Assembly: GCA_044371755.1 (NCBI GenBank)
Contig: JBILSZ010000003.1
Location: 8,496 to 72,495, forward strand
Direction: 5' to 3'
DNA from: JAIXWP01 sp044371755
GTDB lineage: Bacteria > Bacteroidota > Bacteroidia > Flavobacteriales_D > Sanyastnellaceae
Length of the DNA stretch: 64,000 nt
Both the position numbers and the translations under genes were made by a program. This document shows positions 8,449 to 15,487 of this stretch, piece after piece; position 1 is the first letter of the stretch; each line of letters begins with the position of its first letter. The notes beneath the pieces were generated by a model. That model did no database searches and was not told where the DNA came from. It worked only from the letters and a program-made list of their open reading frames with translations.

Positions 8449-9555
8449 ATGTACGCGGTATATTTTTTATTTGGCTTAATTGCTTTTGTCTTTCTGTATT
8501 ACCTCATCAAGGTAGTAGGTTGGATTAGGCAATGGAAAAAGGATCAGATTCAATGGCCTGAAGGAGATATTCAAGGTGTTTCGATTGTAGTTCCTTTTCG
8601 AAATGAAAAGGAAAACTTGATAGTATATCTGCCACAACTAGTAAAGCAGTTGAAAGGTTATGAAGATGTTGAACTTATATTTATCAATGATCATTCGACT
8701 GATGGCGGAGAGGAGGTCGTAAGACAAGCAATGGATGCCCAAATTCATTGTTATGATGCCCAATATGACGGAAAAAAGCGTGCGGTGCAACAGGGAGTAT
8801 CCGTTGCGAAATATCCATACATCGTTACATTGGATGCTGATATCGAATTGCCATCAAGCTGGCTTGAGGCAATTATCCAAGCGACTCGACTCAATGTTGA
8901 CTTCGGGATTTTGCCTTTGATGGTAAAGCCATTATCTGGCTTATTTGCACAATTACAATATGTCGAGTTTCTTTCTCTACTTGCTACTACGGGCGCATCG
9001 GCTATGGAAGGAAGACCACTCATGTGCAATGGAGCACATTTACTTTTTAAGAAAAAATTTTATGAAAAAAATCAGCACCGGCTCAATTTTGATGTGAGCA
9101 GTGGAGATGATATGTTTTTAATGGAATCGCTTACAGAGGATGATACAATGAACTATTTCACAAATCTATCATTATTGGCGACGATGAATCCAGAGACATC
9201 ACTTCGAACGTTGATTCGACAGCGCATACGGTGGGCAGGAAAAACAAGGTATTTGAGGAGCGGGTACATAAGACTTTTCGGAACGGCAGTGGTGTTGTTG
9301 CAGGTTGGCTTTTGGTTTTTATTGGTGCTCTCATTGACTACCGAGTGTTCATTCGGTTTTTTGATACTATTTTTTTTAATAAAAATGTTTTTTGATTTAT
9401 GGTTGCTTCAAGTGGCAGCGACTCGATTCAAAATAACATTTTCAACGTCCTATGGTGTATTGCTTTCTTTGGTGTATCCAGTCTACGCATTTCTTATTCC
9501 CTTACTTTCGCTTTTCGTAACACCCCAATGGAAAGGAAGGAAAATATCGGTTTAG
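8449..9555 (+). CDS. Family 2 glycosyltransferase (membrane-bound)
   Basis: 368 residues from the ATG at 8449; a TTG-initiated reading from 8410 would add 13 residues. An N-terminal membrane segment (~1-25) is followed by a GT-A domain: VSIVVPFRNEKENL, INDHSTDGG, LDADIELP (DxD), SGDDMFLMESL and the acceptor-site RQRIRWAGKTRY (the QxxRW-like motif of processive or polyprenyl-linked GT2 enzymes). Two or three C-terminal membrane segments follow (~285-360). It probably transfers a sugar to a lipid or polysaccharide. The substrate cannot be told. Its last 28 bp overlap the next gene, so the two are translationally linked. Confidence 0.85.
   Translation: MYAVYFLFGLIAFVFLYYLIKVVGWIRQWKKDQIQWPEGDIQGVSIVVPFRNEKENLIVYLPQLVKQLKGYEDVELIFINDHSTDGGEEVVRQAMDAQIHCYDAQYDGKKRAVQQGVSVAKYPYIVTLDADIELPSSWLEAIIQATRLNVDFGILPLMVKPLSGLFAQLQYVEFLSLLATTGASAMEGRPLMCNGAHLLFKKKFYEKNQHRLNFDVSSGDDMFLMESLTEDDTMNYFTNLSLLATMNPETSLRTLIRQRIRWAGKTRYLRSGYIRLFGTAVVLLQVGFWFLLVLSLTTECSFGFLILFFLIKMFFDLWLLQVAATRFKITFSTSYGVLLSLVYPVYAFLIPLLSLFVTPQWKGRKISV
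9340..9360 (+). repeat. Degenerate copy of the ACCGAATGAAC dyad (site D)
   Basis: ACCGAGTG followed by TTCATTCGGTTTT, inside the glycosyltransferase gene. The right arm (13 nt, 9348-9360) is identical to the right arm of the perfect palindrome at 35520-35549; the left arm lacks the central AAC. See site A at 11549 and site C at 58117. Confidence 0.4.
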
Positions 9556-10601
9556 GCAGTTCTCGTCGCAGGGCGTGGCGTCGCTTTCGACTTAATTATG
9601 CCGCTATGGCAGGGTTGGGGGTTATTGTATTTGTTTTTATAATGAGTGTTTTGGGAGCCTTTATTCGACCTGATGCTTCGAAAAATGCAAACGCTCAGCA
9701 ACTCGAAATTGCAAAGCAAAAGCCAGGATTTAAGGTGAATATGATTTATTTTGGAGTTCCTGAAAAAGTTGGTTTTTCTGCCTGGTGGGAGGGAGGAGTA
9801 GACCACTCTGTTGAAAGTTTTGCAGTCGATAGTTTGAATTTTGATGTGTCTGGTAAACTCATATCATATAGGGTTTTTGGTTCAAAGGATTGGCGCATGT
9901 TAGATTCGGAAGTTTATACCCTAGAAAAGAAGGTTTACTTATTAGGTACCGACAAGTACGGTAGGGATTTATTGTCAAGGCTTATGGCCGGGGCGAAAAT
10001 CTCTTTGGCTGTAGGAACAATTGCTGTATTGATTTCCTTGTTGGTCGGTCTATTGTTAGGCTTGTTAGCTGGATATTACAGGGGCTGGGTAGATGCCTTG
10101 ATAATGTGGTTTACGAATGTCGTATGGGCGGTGCCTACATTGTTGTTGGTAATGGCCATTACGTTTGCATTCGGAACTGGATTTTGGAAAGTTTTTTTGG
10201 CGGTGGGTTTGACGATGTGGGTAGAGGTAGCGAGAATTACTCGCGGCCAAGTACTGGGGGTGCGTGAAAAGGAGTACATAGAGGCAGCACTCGCACTCGG
10301 ATTGAGTGATTTGCAAATCATTCTAAAACACATTCTGCCTAATATTTGGTCGCCTATCATCGTCATTGCGGCCGCCAATTTCGCTTCAGCAATTCTCATC
10401 GAGGCAGGTTTGAGCTTCCTTGGACTGGGCGCTCAAATACCAGTACCCAGCTGGGGCAATATGATTCGAGAGCATTACTCGTTCATTACCACCGATCTGG
10501 CTTACCTTGCAATCGTCCCTGGATTAATGATCATGCTTTTAGTGCTTAGTTTCATGATGGTCGGCAACGGTCTTAGAGATGCTTTGGATGTTAAAGCATA
10601 A
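9528..10601 (+). CDS. ABC transporter permease, DppC/OppC family
   Basis: Inner-membrane subunit of a peptide/nickel-type ABC importer, 357 residues. TM1 is at ~24-46, then a periplasmic insert of ~100 residues, then five TM segments. The EAA loop that contacts the ATPase reads EYIEAALALGLSDLQIILKHILPN. The N-terminal KxxGxGSSRRRAWRRFRLNYAAM is the OppC N-domain (R-x-x-W-x-R-F). The 114 bp overlap of the longest frame with the upstream glycosyltransferase is reduced to 28 bp by starting at 9528. No partner permease, ATPase or binding protein is in the window, so it is an orphan here; partners must be elsewhere. Confidence 0.9.
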   Translation: MERKENIGLGSSRRRAWRRFRLNYAAMAGLGVIVFVFIMSVLGAFIRPDASKNANAQQLEIAKQKPGFKVNMIYFGVPEKVGFSAWWEGGVDHSVESFAVDSLNFDVSGKLISYRVFGSKDWRMLDSEVYTLEKKVYLLGTDKYGRDLLSRLMAGAKISLAVGTIAVLISLLVGLLLGLLAGYYRGWVDALIMWFTNVVWAVPTLLLVMAITFAFGTGFWKVFLAVGLTMWVEVARITRGQVLGVREKEYIEAALALGLSDLQIILKHILPNIWSPIIVIAAANFASAILIEAGLSFLGLGAQIPVPSWGNMIREHYSFITTDLAYLAIVPGLMIMLLVLSFMMVGNGLRDALDVKA

Positions 10602-10618
10602 AAACTTAGGTTTGCAAT

Positions 10619-11557
10619 ATGAATCTTGACTCTAAAGTCTACATCGCTGGTCATCGCGGTATGGTGGGAAGCGCTATTGAACGCTTTCTACGAAGCAAAG
10701 GCTGTTCTAATATTATTACCCGCACATCAACTGAGCTGGATCTGCGCAACCAGCAGGCAGTACACGATTTTTTTAAATCAGAACAACCTGATTACGTTTT
10801 TTTGGCAGCCGCCAAAGTCGGTGGAATAATGGCCAATAATACCTATCGCGCTGATTTCATTTATGAAAACCTGATGATAGAGGCAAACATTATTCACGCG
10901 GCCTTTCTGTATAAAGTACAAAAACTACTCTTCCTTGGCTCCTCATGCATCTATCCTAAAATGGCGCCTCAGCCTCTGAAAGAGGAGAGTTTGCTAACGG
11001 GATTACTAGAGCATACCAACGAGCCTTATGCCATCGCAAAGATCAGTGGTATCAAATTATGTGAGGCCTATCGTGATCAATATGGCTGTAATTTTATTAG
11101 TGCCATGCCTACCAATTTGTACGGTCCGAATGATAATTATGACCTTCAAAAATCTCACGTATTGCCTGCTATGATTCGTAAGTTTCACAATGCCAAGGTC
11201 AACGGGGCGCCAAGGGTCGAATTATGGGGGGATGGCAGTCCACTGCGTGAATTCCTTCATGTAGACGATCTCGCAGAGGCATGTGTTCACTTGATGGAAA
11301 ATTATGACGAAAAGCTTTTCGTTAATGTTGGCACGGGAACGGATTTGTCGATTAAAGAGTTGTCGATTCTGGTGAAAGATATAATCGGATATGATGGTGA
11401 AATAATATGGGATAGCTCAAAGCCCAATGGCACTCCACGCAAATTAATGGATGTCTCCCGAATCAATGAGTTTGGCTGGAAGCACAAAATTGATTTACCA
11501 ACTGGAATATCAAAGGTTTATGAAGACTTTTTAAAGTTAAATTTACCTACCGAATGA
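10619..11557 (+). CDS. fcl: GDP-L-fucose synthase
   Basis: Converts GDP-4-keto-6-deoxy-mannose to GDP-L-fucose with NADPH (epimerase plus reductase). 312 residues, the normal length. The Rossmann motif GHRGMVGSA is at 11-19, and the SDR catalytic residues are S108/S109, Y137 and K141 (YAIAK). TNLYGPNDNYD and REFLHVDDLA are family signatures. The partner gmd (GDP-mannose dehydratase) is not in the window. The TGA stop at 11555-11557 overlaps the next gene's ATG (ATGA), and the junction sits in a near-palindrome (site A). Confidence 0.96.
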   Translation: MNLDSKVYIAGHRGMVGSAIERFLRSKGCSNIITRTSTELDLRNQQAVHDFFKSEQPDYVFLAAAKVGGIMANNTYRADFIYENLMIEANIIHAAFLYKVQKLLFLGSSCIYPKMAPQPLKEESLLTGLLEHTNEPYAIAKISGIKLCEAYRDQYGCNFISAMPTNLYGPNDNYDLQKSHVLPAMIRKFHNAKVNGAPRVELWGDGSPLREFLHVDDLAEACVHLMENYDEKLFVNVGTGTDLSIKELSILVKDIIGYDGEIIWDSSKPNGTPRKLMDVSRINEFGWKHKIDLPTGISKVYEDFLKLNLPTE

Positions 11558-11573
11558 ACGTTCGTTCGGTTTT
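11549..11573 (+). repeat. Inverted repeat at the fcl/Wzi-like junction (site A)
   Basis: Left arm ACCGAATGAAC (11549-11559), right arm GTTCGTTCGGT (11560-11570), followed by TTT. The arms are reverse complements except for one base. It covers the fcl stop and the start codon of the next gene. The same element, perfect and longer, lies at 35520-35549 over the start of an OstA-like gene. Confidence 0.75.
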
Positions 11574-13032
11574 CATATTAGTGTTTTTTCTTCTGATTTT
11601 TTCGGAAACGTGTAGAGCACAAAACTTATTACCTCTAACCGGAAGGGCATATAGAGAAGTCGAAGCGCATTCTATTCGTAAAAAGCAAAGCGTACACTTA
11701 GCTCACAGACCGCTGCATGAGTTTTTTTTGGGAGATAGTATTCGAGGAGTCTATTATAATGATTCAGCGAAATACTTCTACGAGCCAATGCTGTTTATCA
11801 TGCGAAGGCATTTATTGGAGGTAAAGAAGCCAGGTTATCGCTTATCGCTCGATCCAATTGGTGAATTAGCGCTTGGTTTAGAGTTTCCAGAGTCCGCCAT
11901 TGCGGAATTTAAAGGTTTTCAATACGTCAATAATCGTGGAGCTTTCGTGAGTGGTGAGATTGGAAAGAGATTTTCATTTCAAACAGGCTTTTATGAAATG
12001 CAAAGGAAGACCATGTCTTATCAACGGGGTTTCGTAGATAGTACAGGAGTTTTTCCTGGTTATGGTAGAGTAAAGGATTTTAAAATTGGGCAGTATGATC
12101 ATAATATGAGCTTTGGCAATATGGCTTTTGTCGTAAATGATAATTGGGTGCTTGAGACAGGCTATGGACAGCAGTTTACAGGACATGGCTACAGAAGTTT
12201 GTTGGTAAGCGATGGTGTATTTAGCTATCCTTATATTAGGAGCACCGCTTATTTTTTTAATAAAAAATTGCTGTATTCGAACACCTTTGGCACCATGCAG
12301 AACATGGAGCGTTTGCCACTTGGAGATGTTCCAGAGTCTCTTTTTCGAAGAAAAGGATATAGCGCAAACTATTTGAGTTTTACCCCAATTTCAAATTTAG
12401 AAATAGGCCTTTTTGAAGCTTCAATGTGGCAAAGGGCGGATAGCACCCGTACCTATAATTTACCATGGAATTATTATCTTCCAGTGATAGGTTTGGCGAG
12501 CGGCATAGAAGCGGGAGCGCAAAGACAAAACACTATTGTTGGTGCTAACATGCGATATTCTCTTCGCAATGGGGTGTCTATCTATTCACAACTTATGATT
12601 GATGATTTTTCTTTCATATCCATGGGTTATCAGGCTGGTATTAAGGTGTTTGATTTTTTGATTAAGGGCTTATACATTCAAGCGGAGTATAATAATGTCG
12701 ATTTGCGCAATTCTGTGGACCAAGCTTACCAAGATTTTTCTCATTTCAATCAGTATTTAGGACATCCTGGAGGAAGAGACTTGGAGGAGTGGGTGATGAT
12801 TGCAGAATATAGATATCGCAAGTTCATTTCAAGAGCTAAGACAAATTGGATAGATTCAAAGACAGCGCAGTATGATCTGCGTCAAACAGAGATAGAAGTG
12901 GGGCTGCAGCTCAATTTGAAGACAAATTTAGAGCTTGTTTTTGGGGCCAGTCAAAGAAAATTTGATAGAGACTATCAGTGGTACTATTTGACATTACGCA
13001 CCAATCTGCACTCGAGGTACTTTGACTTTTAA
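11554..13032 (+). CDS. Wzi/RemB-like outer-membrane beta-barrel protein
   Basis: 492 residues with a signal peptide (~1-22, ending CRAQ). The body is rich in alternating beta-strand patterns. It contains GYGQQFTGHGYRSLLVSD and SYPYIRSTAYFF, which line up with GRGKQFWGDGFRSLIISD and AYPYVNAK in the protein at 39747-41258, so the two are paralogues. This pattern recalls the capsule-assembly protein Wzi and Bacteroidota proteins labelled RemB (gliding/surface). Its location after fcl and before a WecA-type transferase supports a role in surface polysaccharide. Assignment rests on motif resemblance only. Confidence 0.6.
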   Translation: MNVRSVFILVFFLLIFSETCRAQNLLPLTGRAYREVEAHSIRKKQSVHLAHRPLHEFFLGDSIRGVYYNDSAKYFYEPMLFIMRRHLLEVKKPGYRLSLDPIGELALGLEFPESAIAEFKGFQYVNNRGAFVSGEIGKRFSFQTGFYEMQRKTMSYQRGFVDSTGVFPGYGRVKDFKIGQYDHNMSFGNMAFVVNDNWVLETGYGQQFTGHGYRSLLVSDGVFSYPYIRSTAYFFNKKLLYSNTFGTMQNMERLPLGDVPESLFRRKGYSANYLSFTPISNLEIGLFEASMWQRADSTRTYNLPWNYYLPVIGLASGIEAGAQRQNTIVGANMRYSLRNGVSIYSQLMIDDFSFISMGYQAGIKVFDFLIKGLYIQAEYNNVDLRNSVDQAYQDFSHFNQYLGHPGGRDLEEWVMIAEYRYRKFISRAKTNWIDSKTAQYDLRQTEIEVGLQLNLKTNLELVFGASQRKFDRDYQWYYLTLRTNLHSRYFDF

Positions 13033-13040
13033 TACATTTG
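13033..13040 (+). promoter_or_regulatory. -7 box upstream of the WecA-like gene
   Basis: TACATTTG, a perfect TAnnTTTG match, ends 40 nt before the GTG start at 13081 and begins directly after the Wzi-like stop. No -33 at standard spacing. Confidence 0.45.
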
Positions 13041-13080
13041 CAAATACCTTAGCTAATAGATCGAGTTAATACGGAGCGAC

Positions 13081-14187
13081 GTGAAAGATTTGATATTTTC
13101 TTTTTTAACGGCTTTTTTCATGGTATTGATTGCCATGCCGGCACTTATTAAAGTCGCCAAGCTCAAACACTTGGTTGATGAGCCAGGAGAAGCCCGTAAA
13201 TTACATCGCCGAAGCGTTCCTACAATCGGAGGAATCATGATTTTCGCAGGAACGATTATTAGTTATTCTCTCTGGTTCCCATCACAGTATTCTGGTCAGT
13301 TTGGTGCCAACTATGATATCCTCACAGCCCTAAATGAATTTAAGTATCTCGTAGCATGTATGTTCATTCTTTTCTTTTTAGGATTAAAAGATGACATAAT
13401 AGGGGTGAGTCCGAGTAAGAAGTTGTTTGTTCACTTTGTGATTGGTTTTATATTGGTATTTATGGCAGATATTAGGCTTACCGATTTTTGTGGACTTCTT
13501 GGTTTGAATGAAATATCTGATTCGGTGAGTAAGCCATTATCTCTGTTTATTTATATCGTTATTGTCAACGCTATCAACCTTATCGATGGTGTAGATGGAT
13601 TGGCGAGTGGCACTAGCTTCATTGGAAGCGTCACTTTTGCCATCTGGTTTTACATCACAGGAGATTTGCCTTTAGCGCTTCTTGCCACGGGATTGGCAGG
13701 TTCTTTACTTGGCTTTTTGTTTTTTAATTGGCAGCCGGCAAAAATATTCATGGGCGATTCAGGCTCATTAATTATCGGAATAGTAATGTACGTAATGGTA
13801 ATGAAGCTCATCGAGTTTCCTGCGAGTCGCATGTCTGAATCAATGTTGAATGTTTCCAAACCAGTTTTGTGCATGTCTGTGCTTGCTTATCCGTTGATAG
13901 ATACTCTTCGTGTTTTCATCATACGCATGAGTCAAGGTAGGTCACCATTTTCGGCAGATAGAAATCACATTCACCACCGATTACTATCCTTGGGACTGTC
14001 GCATCGTCAAGTGAGTCTGATATTATACGCATATACTTTGTTTGTCATTCTATTGACGTTTATAACACCAGACCGTTCGCCAAACGTATCTTTCCTCATT
14101 GTAGGGGGAGTGGCGGTGTTATTGGCAAACTCGATATTCTGGTTTTCTCCAAAGAAAAAGCCTCAGGACATCCCCAAGGCTTCTTAA
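13081..14187 (+). CDS. Undecaprenyl-phosphate GlcNAc-1-phosphate transferase (WecA/MraY family)
   Basis: Polytopic membrane enzyme (about 10-11 segments, 368 residues) that transfers a phosphosugar from a nucleotide sugar to undecaprenyl phosphate, starting O-antigen, enterobacterial-common-antigen-like or teichoic-like glycans. Family landmarks: DEPGEARKLHRRSVPTIGG near residue 40, the acidic GLKDDIIGVSP, NLIDGVDGLASG, FMGDSGSL and the cytoplasmic DRNHIHHRLLSLG (HIHH, typical of WecA/TagO). The start is GTG. It fits with the upstream fcl and Wzi-like genes as an envelope glycan group. The sugar specificity cannot be read from sequence. Confidence 0.9.
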   Translation: MKDLIFSFLTAFFMVLIAMPALIKVAKLKHLVDEPGEARKLHRRSVPTIGGIMIFAGTIISYSLWFPSQYSGQFGANYDILTALNEFKYLVACMFILFFLGLKDDIIGVSPSKKLFVHFVIGFILVFMADIRLTDFCGLLGLNEISDSVSKPLSLFIYIVIVNAINLIDGVDGLASGTSFIGSVTFAIWFYITGDLPLALLATGLAGSLLGFLFFNWQPAKIFMGDSGSLIIGIVMYVMVMKLIEFPASRMSESMLNVSKPVLCMSVLAYPLIDTLRVFIIRMSQGRSPFSADRNHIHHRLLSLGLSHRQVSLILYAYTLFVILLTFITPDRSPNVSFLIVGGVAVLLANSIFWFSPKKKPQDIPKAS

Positions 14188-14195
14188 TTTTTTTT
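14158..14195 (+). terminator. Possible terminator after the WecA-like gene
   Basis: AAGCCT at 14158-14163 pairs with AGGCTT at 14177-14182 across a 13-nt loop, followed by a T-rich run ending at 14195. The stem is within the last codons of the gene. Short stem and long loop make this weak. Confidence 0.35.
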
Positions 14196-14209
14196 AGATA
14201 TATATTCTA

Positions 14210-15382
14210 TTAGCTGAAATGCGGAGTAGCGTAGGCCTTCACCATTTTGTCGTCGATGGCTTTTGGAGATAATATAACCAAGCGCTCTATGACGTTTCTG
14301 AATTCACGAATATTACCCGACCAATCTAATTGCTGCAATGCCTTGATAGCACCGTCAGTTATTTCTTTTTTAGGTTGTGCATAATCTTCGGCTACCAGAT
14401 TCAAGAAGTGATCTGCGAGCAAAGGGATATCATCTTTTCTTTCGTTTAGAGAGGGCACGCGAATCACAATCACAGAGAGTCGATGATACAAGTCTTCTCT
14501 GAAGTTACCAGCAGCGATTTCTTTTTTAAGGTCTTTGTTAGTTGCTGCAAAAACCCGAACGTTTACTTTAAAATCTTTATCCCCTCCTACACGTGTAATT
14601 TTACTTTCCTGAAGCGCTCTGAGCACTTTGGCTTGAGCAGATAGCGACATGTCTCCGATTTCATCCAAAAACAATGTTCCGCCGTCAGCCAATTCAAATT
14701 TGCCTTGTCTTGTTTTGATAGCACTGGTGAACGCTCCTTTTTCGTGACCAAATAGTTCACTTTCTATCAGTTCAGAAGGAATAGCGGCACAGTTGACTTC
14801 AATAAAAGCATTGCTGCTGCGAGGGCTTTTCTCGTGAAGCTGACGCGCTACGAGTTCTTTTCCAGAACCATTGCCACCGGTGATTAGTACTCGTGCCTCT
14901 GTTGGGGCTACCGTTTCAATCATTTGTTTGATCTCTTCAATCGCCTTGCTATCGCCGACAATATTAGAGCCGAGTACTTTATTTACTTTTTTGCGAAGCG
15001 TTTTGGTTTCTTTTACCAAAGCAGTTTGGTTGCTTGCATTGCGCACTGTAACCAATACTCTATTGAGGTCTAATGGTTTTTGGATAAAATCATACGCACC
15101 TTTTTTCAATGCTTCTACCGCAGTCTCTACACTACCGTGGCCAGTAATGATAATAACGGGGGCTTCGATTTCTTTTTCTTTCAGTTTTTCCAAGACCTCT
15201 ATGCCATCCATTTTAGGCATCTTGATGTCACAAAATATTAGGTCGTAATTTTCTTTTTCTAGCTTTTTCAGGCCCTGCAAGCCATCTTCGGCTTCGTCTA
15301 CCTCGAATGATTCGTATTCTAAAATTTCCTTGAGCGCGCCGCGGATGGCTGCTTCATCATCTATAATGAGAATTTTTGGCAT
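14210..15382 (-). CDS. Sigma54-dependent response regulator without DNA-binding domain
   Basis: 390 residues from MPKILIIDDEAA; the frame extends to 15496, but homology starts here. The receiver domain is at 1-120, phosphoacceptor D52 (CDIKMPKMDG). The AAA+ domain is at ~140-370: Walker A GGNGSGKE (~169-176), the sigma54-contact loop GAFTSA (216-221) in place of GAFTGA, Walker B GGTLFLDEIGDM, and NIREFRNVIERL as the last helix. The protein ends about 20 residues after this, with no Fis-type helix-turn-helix. I recall similar HTH-less regulators in other Bacteroidota. No sensor kinase is adjacent. The uvrD-like gene diverges from it. Confidence 0.88.
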   Translation of the reverse strand: MPKILIIDDEAAIRGALKEILEYESFEVDEAEDGLQGLKKLEKENYDLIFCDIKMPKMDGIEVLEKLKEKEIEAPVIIITGHGSVETAVEALKKGAYDFIQKPLDLNRVLVTVRNASNQTALVKETKTLRKKVNKVLGSNIVGDSKAIEEIKQMIETVAPTEARVLITGGNGSGKELVARQLHEKSPRSSNAFIEVNCAAIPSELIESELFGHEKGAFTSAIKTRQGKFELADGGTLFLDEIGDMSLSAQAKVLRALQESKITRVGGDKDFKVNVRVFAATNKDLKKEIAAGNFREDLYHRLSVIVIRVPSLNERKDDIPLLADHFLNLVAEDYAQPKKEITDGAIKALQQLDWSGNIREFRNVIERLVILSPKAIDDKMVKAYATPHFS

Positions 15383-15474
15383 CTTTTTGTTTTTTTCTGG
15401 CGTCGCAATATTCGAGCCTGATAATTTGTGGACGAAAATAGGCAAACAACTTTTTTTAAGTTGCGGAATAAGCA

Positions 15475-15482
15475 TAATTTCG
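15475..15482 (+). promoter_or_regulatory. -7 box of the UvrD/PcrA helicase gene
   Basis: TAATTTCG at 15475-15482, one base from TAnnTTTG, 5 nt before the GTG at 15488. It favours initiation at 15488 over the earlier in-frame GTG at 15428, which would lie upstream of the transcript. Confidence 0.45.
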
Positions 15483-15487
15483 CAGAT

